IMG/VR virus record: IMGVR_UViG_3300032050_000683
Coordinates: 1-26,752 of that record
Origin: a virus
Direction: 5' to 3' (one strand)
DNA: 26,752 nucleotides
The notes under the pieces are model-generated. The model was not told the DNA's origin. It did not search any database and saw only the letters and a list, made by a program, of their open reading frames with translations. This document shows positions 12,410-19,436 of this stretch, one piece after another. Every line of letters begins with the position of its first letter. Positions within the stretch are counted from its first letter, which is position 1. Made by a program: the position numbers and the translations under genes.

Positions 12410-12419
12410 CGGGCCGGCA

Positions 12420-12734
12420 CTAATCGGCTAATTCAGCATTAAGTAATTGTTCGAGCCACGCCATTACGTCACTAGGCCGGTCCGCATATTCTTTTAATGC
12501 GTCTCCTAGGTAATCTAACTCTAGGTAGCCTAATGTCCGGTGGACATTCGATAAGTCGAATAGTGGGGCGCCGTATTCATTAGCAGAATATCCGATTAGG
12601 TCTAGGAATAAGGTAATCGGTCCTTGCCCGGCGTCATAGTTAAGGGACCATTCATAGAGCGCGTTAGTGTGCGCCGCATAGTCCGGTGGTGTCTCTAGTA
12701 ATTGCCAGAATTTTGGGTTAGTTATCGTCGCCAT
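12420..12734 (-). CDS. Acidic helical protein, unknown
   Basis: This 104-residue protein starts MATITNPKFWQLLETPPDYA, and has a repeated helix/turn pattern with LSNVHRTLGYLELDYLGDALKEYADRPSDVMAWLEQLL. It has the best ribosome site of the block (AGGAGGT). I recognise the LGYLELDYLADALKEYADRP segment as conserved in actinophage proteins of unknown role. No enzyme motif is visible. The start overlaps the upstream stop. Confidence 0.65.
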   Translation of the reverse strand: MATITNPKFWQLLETPPDYAAHTNALYEWSLNYDAGQGPITLFLDLIGYSANEYGAPLFDLSNVHRTLGYLELDYLGDALKEYADRPSDVMAWLEQLLNAELAD

Positions 12735-12898
12735 TATTTTTTACCTCCTAGTAATTGGGTGGTGTATTCGACGTCAGCGCCTTCTTCATTGACTGGCTCC
12801 TCAATTTGAGCGAATACCTGGCTGCGTAATAGGTCTATTTCTTCTTCACTTAGTGGTCTATCGGTGGTGAATATAATATTTATAGAGTAAATATTCAT
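12734..12898 (-). CDS. Small acidic protein, unknown
   Basis: A 54-residue frame reads MNIYSINIIFTTDRPLSEEE, then IDLLRSQVFAQIEEPVNEEGADVEYTTQLL, a beta-alpha-beta plan. TAATG overlaps occur at both ends (12736-12732 and 12900-12896), supporting a coupled gene. The final residues (LGGKK) are encoded by the next gene's AGGAGGT ribosome site. There is no known function. Confidence 0.63.
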   Translation of the reverse strand: MNIYSINIIFTTDRPLSEEEIDLLRSQVFAQIEEPVNEEGADVEYTTQLLGGKK

Positions 12899-13029
12899 TA
12901 ATTTTTATCTCCCTTAGTTAGTTGATTAATATCCTTAATGGCCGCGATAATAAAAGGCACGGCAAGAATTAGCACGGCAATCATTACGCCGCGAATATAA
13001 ACGGTTAGAGTCTGCTCGAGGATATTCAT
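12898..13029 (-). CDS. Small single-pass membrane protein
   Basis: A 43-residue frame begins MNILEQTLTVYIRGVMIAVL, then ILAVPFIIAAIKDINQLTKGDKN: a short amphipathic start, one clear hydrophobic helix (about residues 15-30) and a polar end. Its stop and start overlap the neighbours (TAATG). The ribosome site is GGAGAATAA upstream. A membrane location is likely; the role is unknown. Confidence 0.63.
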   Translation of the reverse strand: MNILEQTLTVYIRGVMIAVLILAVPFIIAAIKDINQLTKGDKN

Positions 13030-13352
13030 TATTTATTCTCCTTAGTTAGTGGTGAAACCTGGCGCCACAATTCATTAGCAATTTCTTTAATATCTTTTAA
13101 ATCATCGAATGAGCCGATTACGTTATTAGTGCCGTCTATTTCGTAACAATTCCACGAATAACCGGTGTCGGCCTCTAGTGACTCACCGAATGCAATCTCC
13201 CTTCCATTAGATAAAACTATGGACACGTAGCCGGGAAATTCCCAATTCACTTTACTATCGGCCGGTGAAGATAATTTAATTTCGTGCATTACTAGTTCAA
13301 TTGGATAAGTGTTACCGCTAGTAACACCGTCGAATTCCGTAACTTTTATCAT
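13029..13352 (-). CDS. Conserved-looking beta-rich protein, unknown
   Basis: This 107-residue acidic protein starts MIKVTEFDGVTSGNTYPIEL, and continues with VNWEFPGYVSIVLSNGREIAFGE, then a C-terminal helix with DIKEIANELWRQVSPLTKENK. The alternating pattern suggests a small beta barrel followed by a helix. AAGGAGAAGG precedes ATG 13352. There is no catalytic signature, and it does not resemble a family I can name. Confidence 0.6.
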   Translation of the reverse strand: MIKVTEFDGVTSGNTYPIELVMHEIKLSSPADSKVNWEFPGYVSIVLSNGREIAFGESLEADTGYSWNCYEIDGTNNVIGSFDDLKDIKEIANELWRQVSPLTKENK

Positions 13353-13364
13353 TATTCCTTCTCC

Positions 13365-13562
13365 TTATCGGTTGCAGTTAGGGGTTGCGTAATAAAGGCG
13401 GGCGCATTCCTTGCATATACCCTTAGACTTCTTAGGGTTAAGAATTGCAACAAGGCGCATAGCCTCTTCAGCCTTGCCTTCAGCAATCATCCCTTCAATC
13501 TTGTTATTGTGTTCGTCGCAAGTCCAAACGCGGCCCTTGTAATTCTTCTGCGTAATTATCAT
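13365..13562 (-). CDS. First gene of the leftward operon; small Cys/His zinc-type protein
   Basis: This 65-residue protein starts MIITQKNYKGRVWTCDEHNN and ends ICKECARLYYATPNCNR. C15, H18 and the CKEC pair (50-53) could bind one zinc ion. AAGGAAAGAG lies upstream of ATG 13562. As promoter-proximal gene it would be among the first products of this operon. The function is unknown. Confidence 0.63.
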   Translation of the reverse strand: MIITQKNYKGRVWTCDEHNNKIEGMIAEGKAEEAMRLVAILNPKKSKGICKECARLYYATPNCNR

Positions 13563-13609
13563 CTCTTTACTCTTTCCTTGAAGGGGTTTCGGTGTCCTTC
13601 AATAGATCT

Positions 13610-13655
13610 AGGATAGCAGCAATTGTCTATGCGTGTCTATGCTATTCGATCGAAT
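13610..13655 (-). promoter_or_regulatory. Promoter and operator-like repeats for the leftward operon
   Basis: On the minus strand, -35-like TAGACA (13639-13634) and -10-like TATCCT (13615-13610) are 18 bases apart, giving a leader of about 40 bases to ATG 13562. The -35 lies within two direct GTCTATGC repeats (plus strand 13625-13632 and 13635-13642, 10 bases apart, one helical turn). Just upstream is a perfect 12-bp palindrome ATTCGATCGAAT (13644-13655). A repressor or activator could bind here. The promoter match is moderate. Confidence 0.5.
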
Positions 13656-13687
13656 TTCAATAAGTTTTTAAGTCGGACTAGGCAAGT

Positions 13688-13935
13688 CCGGAGCTCCGGC
13701 AGTCGGATCTCTTTTAATTAACCGGGCCAAAACTCAGCTCCGTATCCGGGTCCAATAGTCCGGGCCTCGACGGGTTAGGTCCGGGCAATAGGTGGGAAAG
13801 ATTAGGCCGGGAGATATAGGGCCGGGCCGGGATAGGTGTTAGGTCCGGGCTATCGGTTAGGGCTTAGGGCTTAGGGGAGTTAGTGAATTATCGCCGGTTA
13901 AATAGTAAGCCCGGGCCGCCGCACTAACCGCCGGG
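13688..13935. repeat. CCGGG/CCGGGCC repeat cluster
   Basis: About ten CCGGG units, several as CCGGGCC, start at 13732, 13746, 13760, 13781, 13807, 13822, 13827, 13845, 13911 and 13931. TTAGGTCCGGGC occurs twice (13775-13786 and 13839-13850). A perfect palindrome CCGGAGCTCCGG (13688-13699) lies just left. No credible gene covers this region. It could be an iteron-type replication or partition site, a packaging site near the terminase, or a protein-binding cluster. Confidence 0.65.
13855..13877 (+). repeat. Telomere-like TTAGGG tract with G-quadruplex potential
   Basis: Four G runs (GG, GGG, GGG, GGGG) are separated by TTA, CTTA and CTTA, so TTAGGG is repeated three times within 23 bases. This can fold into a two-layer G-quadruplex on the plus strand. 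It lies directly next to the CCGGG cluster in non-coding DNA. Confidence 0.6.
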
Positions 13936-14180
13936 ACTTTACGGTATCGCCGCTAATCTGGCAGAAATAGGGCCGCGCCGTAACGGGTAGGGCAGAAAAA
14001 ACCGGACCCGGTGTTGTTAATATGACGGTGGTGTTGTATTGTGTAGCACGAATAAATATTTTTCCTAAAGTGAAAGGGCTGTAATTAGACATTATGCCCC
14101 CGATCTGTATACTGTTTTAGTGAACTACACCACATTTAAAAGATTTTTTACAAGAAAGCGGTAAATGCCTAAAATTTACT
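13936..14180. other. Intergenic DNA, GC-rich to AT-rich transition
   Basis: A frame on the minus strand (13898-14092) gives a protein with no credible features, so I leave this stretch as non-coding. It contains a near palindrome ACCGG-AC-CCGGT (14001-14012) and, from about 14040, an AT-rich part. GTAAAT (14161-14166) and ATTTAC (14174-14179) form an inverted repeat just upstream of the promoter-like TATACT. The GC-rich repeats beside AT-rich DNA resemble a replication-origin layout, without proof. Confidence 0.5.
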
Positions 14181-14184
14181 GCCT

Positions 14185-14190
14185 TATACT
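14185..14190 (+). promoter_or_regulatory. -10-like box TATACT ahead of the structured RNA region
   Basis: TATACT matches the -10 consensus at 5 of 6 bases, overlapping a second TATATA. No good -35 is seen at 17 bases, and the GTAAAT/ATTTAC inverted repeat lies at the -35 position, so an activator or repressor may control it. Transcription from here would begin near 14197 and cover the hairpin chain ending at 14340. Confidence 0.35.
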
Positions 14191-14199
14191 ATATAGGGA

Positions 14200-14340
14200 G
14201 CAAAGCTAATTGCAGTCTGCTTTGCGACCTACGGTTGGCCTCTGGCGAGGCCCCCAAGGCTGAGCCTATATTTACCCCTCAGTTCGCTTGGGCTCCTTCG
14301 GGAGCCAAACCTAAACAGTGCGGTGCTTGGCACCGCTTTT
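14200..14340 (+). ncRNA. Candidate structured non-coding RNA
   Basis: Hairpins follow one another on the plus strand: GCAAAGC/GCTTTGC (14200-14225), GGCCTC/GAGGCC around TGGC (14237-14252), AGGC/GCCT (about 14257-14267), GGCTCC/GGAGCC around TTCG (14291-14306), then the terminator GCGGTGC/GCACCGC with TTTT (14320-14340). No ORF with a start and ribosome site fits. A promoter-like TATACT lies just upstream. It is not a tRNA (no T-loop, no CCA arm). Alternatively it is a long terminator/leader region ahead of the terminase. Confidence 0.45.
14320..14340 (+). terminator. Intrinsic terminator upstream of the late operon
   Basis: A perfect 7-bp stem GCGGTGC (14320-14326) with GCACCGC (14330-14336), a 3-base loop and a following TTTT. 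It would stop rightward transcription entering from the intergenic region before the terminase promoter. Confidence 0.75.
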
Positions 14341-14375
14341 AGTTGGGTGAGATCTATTTAAATACTCGCGCCTAG

Positions 14376-14425
14376 TATAAATTCCTCAACCTAGTAATGA
14401 AATTTATTTCGCGGCATTACGCCGC
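14376..14425 (+). promoter_or_regulatory. Possible late promoter and a hairpin next to the terminase ribosome site
   Basis: TATAAA (14376-14381) within CCTAGTATAAATT could be a -10, with no convincing -35, so it may need the phage sigma-like factor. The hairpin GCGGC (14411-14415) with GCCGC (14421-14425) ends 2 bases before the GGAGGA ribosome site (14428-14433), so folding could affect ribosome loading. Confidence 0.4.
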
Positions 14426-14437
14426 TTGGAGGAATAC

Positions 14438-16297
14438 GTGGCAGAAAACTCAGCAGATATAGCAAAGAGGATTATCCTCGGCTGTATAGCAGAAGGTATG
14501 ACTGTAGACGCAGCCTGTGCCTCGGCTGGTAAGTCTATGAAGACTTATGAATATTACCGGCGCACCGATAAGGTCTTCGCCGACAAGATGGACCGAACAA
14601 GACTAGGTCTAAAGGATAAAGCTTTTGCCTCCGGCGATGTCCACGATATATCCTTCGCCGAATTTAGAGAACGCTTTTTAAATTCTAAGACTTTCGCCCA
14701 TCAGCAGAATCTAATAGATCTGATAGAGGGTAGAACCCCAGGGTGGCTACACCCTTCTATGAAGTATGAACCTGGCGTATCTGATAATAGAATCCTTATT
14801 AACATCCCGCCAAACCACGCCAAGTCAATTACGGTGACCGTAGACTATGTAACTTGGATGGTAGCTCGTAATCCTAACTTTAGAGTCTTGATAGTTTCCC
14901 AGACTCAACGCCTAGCAGCAGACTTTCTCTACGCCATCAAGCAACGCCTAACACATCCAATGTATCAGGAACTTCAAAGTGCATATGCTGCTGGCGTAGG
15001 GTTCAACTCTAAGTCAGCCTCTTGGCAGGCTACTCGAATCACCTTCGGTGATGAACTGCGTGAGTCCGGTGAAAAAGACCCGAACATCGAGGCAGTAGGT
15101 ATCGGCGGTCAGATTTACGGTAAACGTGCCGATATGATTATTGTAGACGATGCTGTAACGCTAAGTAACGCAAATGACTTTGAACGCCAGATCAAGTGGT
15201 TGACGCAGGACGTTAGGTCCCGTCTTAACCCTACTGGTAAACTTATTATTATTGGAACCCGCGTTGCCTCTGTAGATCTATACAAGGAACTACGCAACGA
15301 AGACAGATACCCAGGTGGCTTAGTCCCTTGGAAGTATCTGGCTATGCCAGCCCTACTTACGGCTGATGAAGACCCTGACAAGTGGGAAACCTTGTGGCCC
15401 TACTCCGATGCTCCATTCGATGGACAGACCGAAGTAGAACTCACGGCAGAAGGTTTATATCCTCGCTGGTCTGGACGTAACCTTTACAACGAACGTCAAT
15501 CTATGGACGCTTCGACCTGGGCTTTGATTTATCAGCAACAAGATATCTCAGATGACTCAGCCTTTGACCCAGTATGTGTCAGGGGAAGTATTGATGGAAT
15601 GCGTAAAGCAGGTCCATTGGTTGCCGGACATCCTGGACATCCACGAGATTTACAAGGCTTCAGTATTATCTGCGGGCTAGACCCCGCGATGATTGGTGAT
15701 ACTGCCGCGATTTGCTACGCAATTGATAGATCAAGTAATAAGCGCTACATCATAGACGCTATAAAGATTACTAGACCAAGTCCTGCGGCTATCCGCGACT
15801 TGATATTCAATTGGACTTCACTCTATTCACCTAGTGAATGGATAGTTGAGAAGAACGCCTTTCAGTCGTTCCTTACTCAAGACGAAGGTATCCGTCAGCA
15901 TCTAGCATCTCGCGGCGTTCTACTACGCGAGCACCACACTGGAAACAATAAATGGGATAGCGGATTCGGTGTAGCTTCTATGGCTACCTTGTTTGGAAGC
16001 AAACAGCACGACGGTAAGCACCATAGAGATAACTTAATACATCTCCCCTCAGATCAGACAGAAAATGTCAAGGCTCTAATAGAGCAGTTGATTACTTGGT
16101 CGCCTACTACTAAGGGTAAGACCGACTTAGTAATGGCACTTTGGTTCTGTGAGATCAGAGCAAGAGAAATGCTCAACTATGGTAACTATGCTACCCACCA
16201 TTTAAAGAATCCGTTTTTATCAACAGCAGAAAAGCGTAAGAGAATAGTCGTTAACCTAGACGAACTATTCGCACAAAAAGACAAGACCTTCATCTAA
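14438..16297 (+). CDS. Terminase large subunit with N-terminal TerS-like HTH
   Basis: This 619-residue protein packages DNA into proheads. Walker A is PPNHAKS (124-130), Walker B MIIVDD (233-238), the coupling motif IIIGTRV (270-276). The RNase-H-like nuclease begins ICGLDPA (about 411-417), with an acidic residue in IVEKNAF (469-475) and the last in DLVMALW (563-569). Residues about 12-55 (IILGCIAEGMTVDAACASAG, then KTYEYYRR) form a helix-turn-helix like terminase small subunits. No separate TerS gene is seen nearby. GTG 14438 follows GGAGGA; TTG 14426 overlaps that site and is rejected. It is the first gene of the late operon. Confidence 0.93.
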   Translation: MAENSADIAKRIILGCIAEGMTVDAACASAGKSMKTYEYYRRTDKVFADKMDRTRLGLKDKAFASGDVHDISFAEFRERFLNSKTFAHQQNLIDLIEGRTPGWLHPSMKYEPGVSDNRILINIPPNHAKSITVTVDYVTWMVARNPNFRVLIVSQTQRLAADFLYAIKQRLTHPMYQELQSAYAAGVGFNSKSASWQATRITFGDELRESGEKDPNIEAVGIGGQIYGKRADMIIVDDAVTLSNANDFERQIKWLTQDVRSRLNPTGKLIIIGTRVASVDLYKELRNEDRYPGGLVPWKYLAMPALLTADEDPDKWETLWPYSDAPFDGQTEVELTAEGLYPRWSGRNLYNERQSMDASTWALIYQQQDISDDSAFDPVCVRGSIDGMRKAGPLVAGHPGHPRDLQGFSIICGLDPAMIGDTAAICYAIDRSSNKRYIIDAIKITRPSPAAIRDLIFNWTSLYSPSEWIVEKNAFQSFLTQDEGIRQHLASRGVLLREHHTGNNKWDSGFGVASMATLFGSKQHDGKHHRDNLIHLPSDQTENVKALIEQLITWSPTTKGKTDLVMALWFCEIRAREMLNYGNYATHHLKNPFLSTAEKRKRIVVNLDELFAQKDKTFI

Positions 16298-16307
16298 GGA
16301 GAAGACA

Positions 16308-16877
16308 ATGGCTAAACTTCCAGCAGGATCAAGTAAGAAGAATTATATAACAGACAAGAAGACTGGCAAGCCTTTGTCTATGGACACCAAGAATCCTCAA
16401 GAGGCAGGCGTAGGTTCTGTTGGCAAGGCTGCAATTAAACTAGGCTTTAAGGCAATAGAAAAAATTGCAAACACTAAGCCCGGAGTTAAGGCTACCAAAG
16501 CTGTTGCTAAAAAAGTTCAAACTCAAGCGGTAAAGAGTAACAAAAAGACTGTTGAAAAAGTTGCAAAAATGCAAGAAGCAACTAAAGGGAAAAATGTATC
16601 AATATCTAAGGCAGAAGCCAAAGCTCTTAAAGCCGCTCAAGGTAAATCACTTGCATCACCAGCTAAAAAAATTGAGGCTAATAAAAACGCTAAAGAACGT
16701 TTAGTAGCAAAAAATATAGCTAAAGCTAATATAAAAGTTAATAAAGAAAATCCAAAAAAAGCTTATGGAGATGCCGCTAAAGCAGCAGAAGCTATGAAAG
16801 CACGTGATATTAAATTTGCTAAAAATCTTCCAAATACATTTGATAAAAAAACTATGAAAAACGTAAAGATTAAATAA
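16308..16877 (+). CDS. Lys/Ala-rich basic protein, possible DNA-binding virion protein
   Basis: This 189-residue protein has about 46 lysines (24%) with many alanines, resembling histone H1 or HU-tail type sequence (KATKAVAKKVQTQAVKSNKK, KAAKAAEAMKARD). No fold motif is visible. Its codons are more A-rich than in the terminase and portal genes on either side. It starts after AAGGAGAAG, 10 bases after the terminase stop. The position between terminase and portal, and the charge, suggest binding packaged DNA or an ejected protein; that is inference. Confidence 0.7.
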   Translation: MAKLPAGSSKKNYITDKKTGKPLSMDTKNPQEAGVGSVGKAAIKLGFKAIEKIANTKPGVKATKAVAKKVQTQAVKSNKKTVEKVAKMQEATKGKNVSISKAEAKALKAAQGKSLASPAKKIEANKNAKERLVAKNIAKANIKVNKENPKKAYGDAAKAAEAMKARDIKFAKNLPNTFDKKTMKNVKIK

Positions 16878-16902
16878 TCTTAACCAATCGTAAGGAACCC
16901 CA

Positions 16903-18654
16903 TTGTTAACAGCCAAAGAAGTTAATGCGAAGTTAGGTCGCTTGCAGACCAAGTTTGCAGCACGTGACCAGCGTATGCGCGACGTTCTTTCCGTGCGCCA
17001 AGGTGATCTCTCTAAAGTCTTTCCTTCAATGTTCTCAGAGGATTACCCAAAGCCACTAGTCGCTAACTTCATTGACGTTGCCGCACGTGACTTAGCAGAG
17101 GCGATGGCTCCTATGCCATCTTTCAACTGCTCAGCTACCAATATGGTTTCAGATGCACAGCGCAAGGCTGCTGATATCAGAACACGTATCGCTAACTTCT
17201 ATGTGACTTCATCTGATTTGCCTATCCAAATGTATCAAGGCGCTGACTGGTATAACACCTACGGTTCACTAGTTGCAATTGTCGAACTAGATTACGAAAG
17301 CAACAACCCACGCATCCGCCTATTGAACCCTTTTGGCGTTTACCCAGAAGTAGATCGTTTCGGACGCACAGTTTCTTTGACCCAAGTTGTTAATATTGAT
17401 ACTGAATCACTTGCTGCTCAGTATCCAGAATTTGCTGAGCAAATCCTTGCTCGCCAGAACTATCAACCTGGTAGCCCTTATATAACTATGGTTCGCTACC
17501 ACGATGCAGAACAAGACTTAATCTTCCTACCAGAGCGTAAGAACTTAACACTAGCTCGTGTGCCTAACCCAATCGGTAAGTGCCTAGCACGTGTTGTTAC
17601 ACGTCCATCACTAGATGGCGAAGCACGTGGTCAGTTCGATGATGTGCTATCAGTTCAATTAGCCCGTGCTCGTTTTGCTATTCTTCAAATTCAAGCCGCA
17701 GAAAAATCTATCCAAGCACCTATTGCTATCCCACAAGATGTGCAAGAACTTGCTCTTGGACCAGATTCAATTATGCGTTCAGCACAACCACAGAACATTC
17801 GTCGCGTTGGTTTAGACCTACCACCAGGAGTCTTTACAGAGTCCGGTGTATTAGAACGCGAACTACGTATGGGTGCTCGTTATCCTGAATCACGTTCAGG
17901 ACAGATTGACGCATCTGTTGTAACAGGTCGCGGAGTTCAAGCGCTACAAGCCGGATTCGATACACAGATCAAGTCAGCACAGGCAATGTTTGCACGTATC
18001 TTCGGTGAACTAATCTCTGTCTGCTTTGAACTTGATGAAAAACTATTCCCAACTGTTACCAAGACTATTAAGGGAACCGATGACGGAAATCCATTTGTCC
18101 TTAAATACATCCCTTCACGGGACATTAAGGGAGAATACGGAGTTGATGTCCGTTATGGCATTATGTCTGGTATGGATCCTAACCGAGCAATCATTGCGCT
18201 CCTACAAATGCGTAGCGATAAACTCGTCAGTCGCGACTATGTCCGTCGTGAAATCCCAATGGACCTAAACGTAACCCAAGAAGAACAGCGAGTAGACATT
18301 GAAGAAATGCGTGATTCTCTCCGCGTTGCTGTTGCTCAGTATGCACAAGCTATACCGGCTATGGCAGCGCAAGGACAAGACCCTTCACAAATCGTTACCC
18401 GCATTGCGGGTGTTATCCAGGGTCGTCAAAAAGGACTCTCATTAGAAAATATTGTGGAAAAGGTATTTATGCCTGAACCGCAACCTCAAGCACCAGAAAT
18501 GATGCCAGGTGCTCCACAGCAAATTCCAGCAGTAGGTGCGGCCCCCGCTCCTGCCTCGCAGCAACCTCCACAAGAACAAGCTGGTTCGGCCCCTGCTGCT
18601 GGTCAACGTCCCGATATCGCACAACTACTCGCCTCTATTGGCGGCGCAGCATAA
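16903..18654 (+). CDS. Portal protein
   Basis: This 583-residue protein follows the terminase as usual. It has the long helical portal plan: N-terminal helices with SEDYPKPLVANFIDVAARDLAEAMAPMP, a beta-rich wing (YGSLVAIVELDYESNNPRIRLLNPFGVYPEVD), the stem/crown region and a C-terminal disordered Pro/Gln-rich tail (QAPEMMPGAPQQIPAVGAAP). RxDxxD-type metal motifs are absent, as expected. It forms the 12-subunit ring through which DNA is packaged and ejected. The start is TTG 16903 after AAGGA. Confidence 0.86.
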   Translation: MLTAKEVNAKLGRLQTKFAARDQRMRDVLSVRQGDLSKVFPSMFSEDYPKPLVANFIDVAARDLAEAMAPMPSFNCSATNMVSDAQRKAADIRTRIANFYVTSSDLPIQMYQGADWYNTYGSLVAIVELDYESNNPRIRLLNPFGVYPEVDRFGRTVSLTQVVNIDTESLAAQYPEFAEQILARQNYQPGSPYITMVRYHDAEQDLIFLPERKNLTLARVPNPIGKCLARVVTRPSLDGEARGQFDDVLSVQLARARFAILQIQAAEKSIQAPIAIPQDVQELALGPDSIMRSAQPQNIRRVGLDLPPGVFTESGVLERELRMGARYPESRSGQIDASVVTGRGVQALQAGFDTQIKSAQAMFARIFGELISVCFELDEKLFPTVTKTIKGTDDGNPFVLKYIPSRDIKGEYGVDVRYGIMSGMDPNRAIIALLQMRSDKLVSRDYVRREIPMDLNVTQEEQRVDIEEMRDSLRVAVAQYAQAIPAMAAQGQDPSQIVTRIAGVIQGRQKGLSLENIVEKVFMPEPQPQAPEMMPGAPQQIPAVGAAPAPASQQPPQEQAGSAPAAGQRPDIAQLLASIGGAA

Positions 18655-18669
18655 CTAAGGAGGTGCAAT

Positions 18670-18798
18670 ATGAACAAAGGATCACACGCTCCAGCTCCAG
18701 TTCAACCAGTAAAGGTTGACACAAAGGCAGGATCTGTTAAGGGTGGCAAGGTAGACTTCGGCTACGCCCCTGCAGGTCGCAAAGGAACAAAGGCATAA
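18670..18798 (+). CDS. 42-residue basic Gly/Lys-rich protein
   Basis: A frame with a perfect ribosome site (AAGGAGGTG) starts MNKGSHAPAPVQPVKVDTKA and ends FGYAPAGRKGTKA. It has no hydrophobic core and is probably disordered. Its strong ribosome site and position between portal and further virion genes suggest a highly made minor virion or assembly protein. No function is known. Confidence 0.66.
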   Translation: MNKGSHAPAPVQPVKVDTKAGSVKGGKVDFGYAPAGRKGTKA

Positions 18799-18823
18799 AT
18801 GTTATTGATAGGAGCACTGGGTG

Positions 18824-19039
18824 ATGAACGATAATAAGATTAATCGCCCAGTGCATTCCGCAGATTTCCTAGCAGTGTTCGCTGGATTTGTGCATAACAT
18901 CGCACAATCAGTTGAAGTATTAACATCAGAATTATACGAAATGGCAATTTACAATTCAACCAACCGCACCAAGATAAATCGTGCGTGGGAAGAAATGTCC
19001 CAAGACTTAGAAAACTTACAGGAGGAACAAGATGGCTAA
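18824..19039 (+). CDS. Small helical protein, virion/assembly region
   Basis: This 71-residue product starts MNDNKINRPVHSADFLAVFA and is helical throughout, with a WEEMSQDLENLQEEQDG end that is likely coiled coil. GTG 18821 directly before the ATG is a possible start; GGAG at 18811-18814 fits both. It overlaps the next gene by 8 bases. There is no recognised family. Confidence 0.62.
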   Translation: MNDNKINRPVHSADFLAVFAGFVHNIAQSVEVLTSELYEMAIYNSTNRTKINRAWEEMSQDLENLQEEQDG

Positions 19040-19436
19040 CCCATTAGTCGGACCATCAGGCCCTGGTGCTTTTTCTAAGCGCACAGATGTAGGAACACCT
19101 GAAATGAAATTAGGTTCAATCGCATACGGCGAAGGTAAAGACACTGCTGCTATTAAAGCCGGTGCTCCACTTGCAAAGACAGGCGATGTAACGCCGTCAC
19201 AAGCTCCTAATGTTCCTGCTGCTCAGGAACCAGTAACTTCATTATTTGCACCATCACAACGCCCAGATGAACCAGTAACTACTGGTGTTGATATTGGTGC
19301 TGGTGCTGGCACAGAAGCCCTTATGATGGCTAAGCCTGCTGAAAAATTATCAGATACTTTGGCTCTTATGCTTCCATATGACATTACTGGAGAAATAACT
19401 ATTCTTTACCAGGACGCTTTAGCAAGAGGCAACTAG
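19032..19436 (+). CDS. Virion-region protein with disordered N-terminus, unknown
   Basis: This 134-residue protein follows AGGAGGAAC. The N-terminal 90 residues are Pro/Gly/Ala/Thr-rich and probably unfolded. The C-terminus (AEKLSDTLALMLPYDITGEITILYQDALARGN) looks like a short helical anchor. The layout suggests a connector or assembly partner of the portal or of the huge protein that follows, with which it overlaps by one base. Confidence 0.6.
   Translation: MANPLVGPSGPGAFSKRTDVGTPEMKLGSIAYGEGKDTAAIKAGAPLAKTGDVTPSQAPNVPAAQEPVTSLFAPSQRPDEPVTTGVDIGAGAGTEALMMAKPAEKLSDTLALMLPYDITGEITILYQDALARGN

Noticed and set aside
13898-14092. A 64-residue minus-strand frame in the intergenic region
   Set aside because: It runs across repeats and palindromes, lacks a ribosome site and shows no conserved features; I treat the region as non-coding.
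14200-14340. tRNA or tmRNA in the hairpin-rich region
   Set aside because: No T-loop, anticodon arm or acceptor arm of proper length can be drawn.
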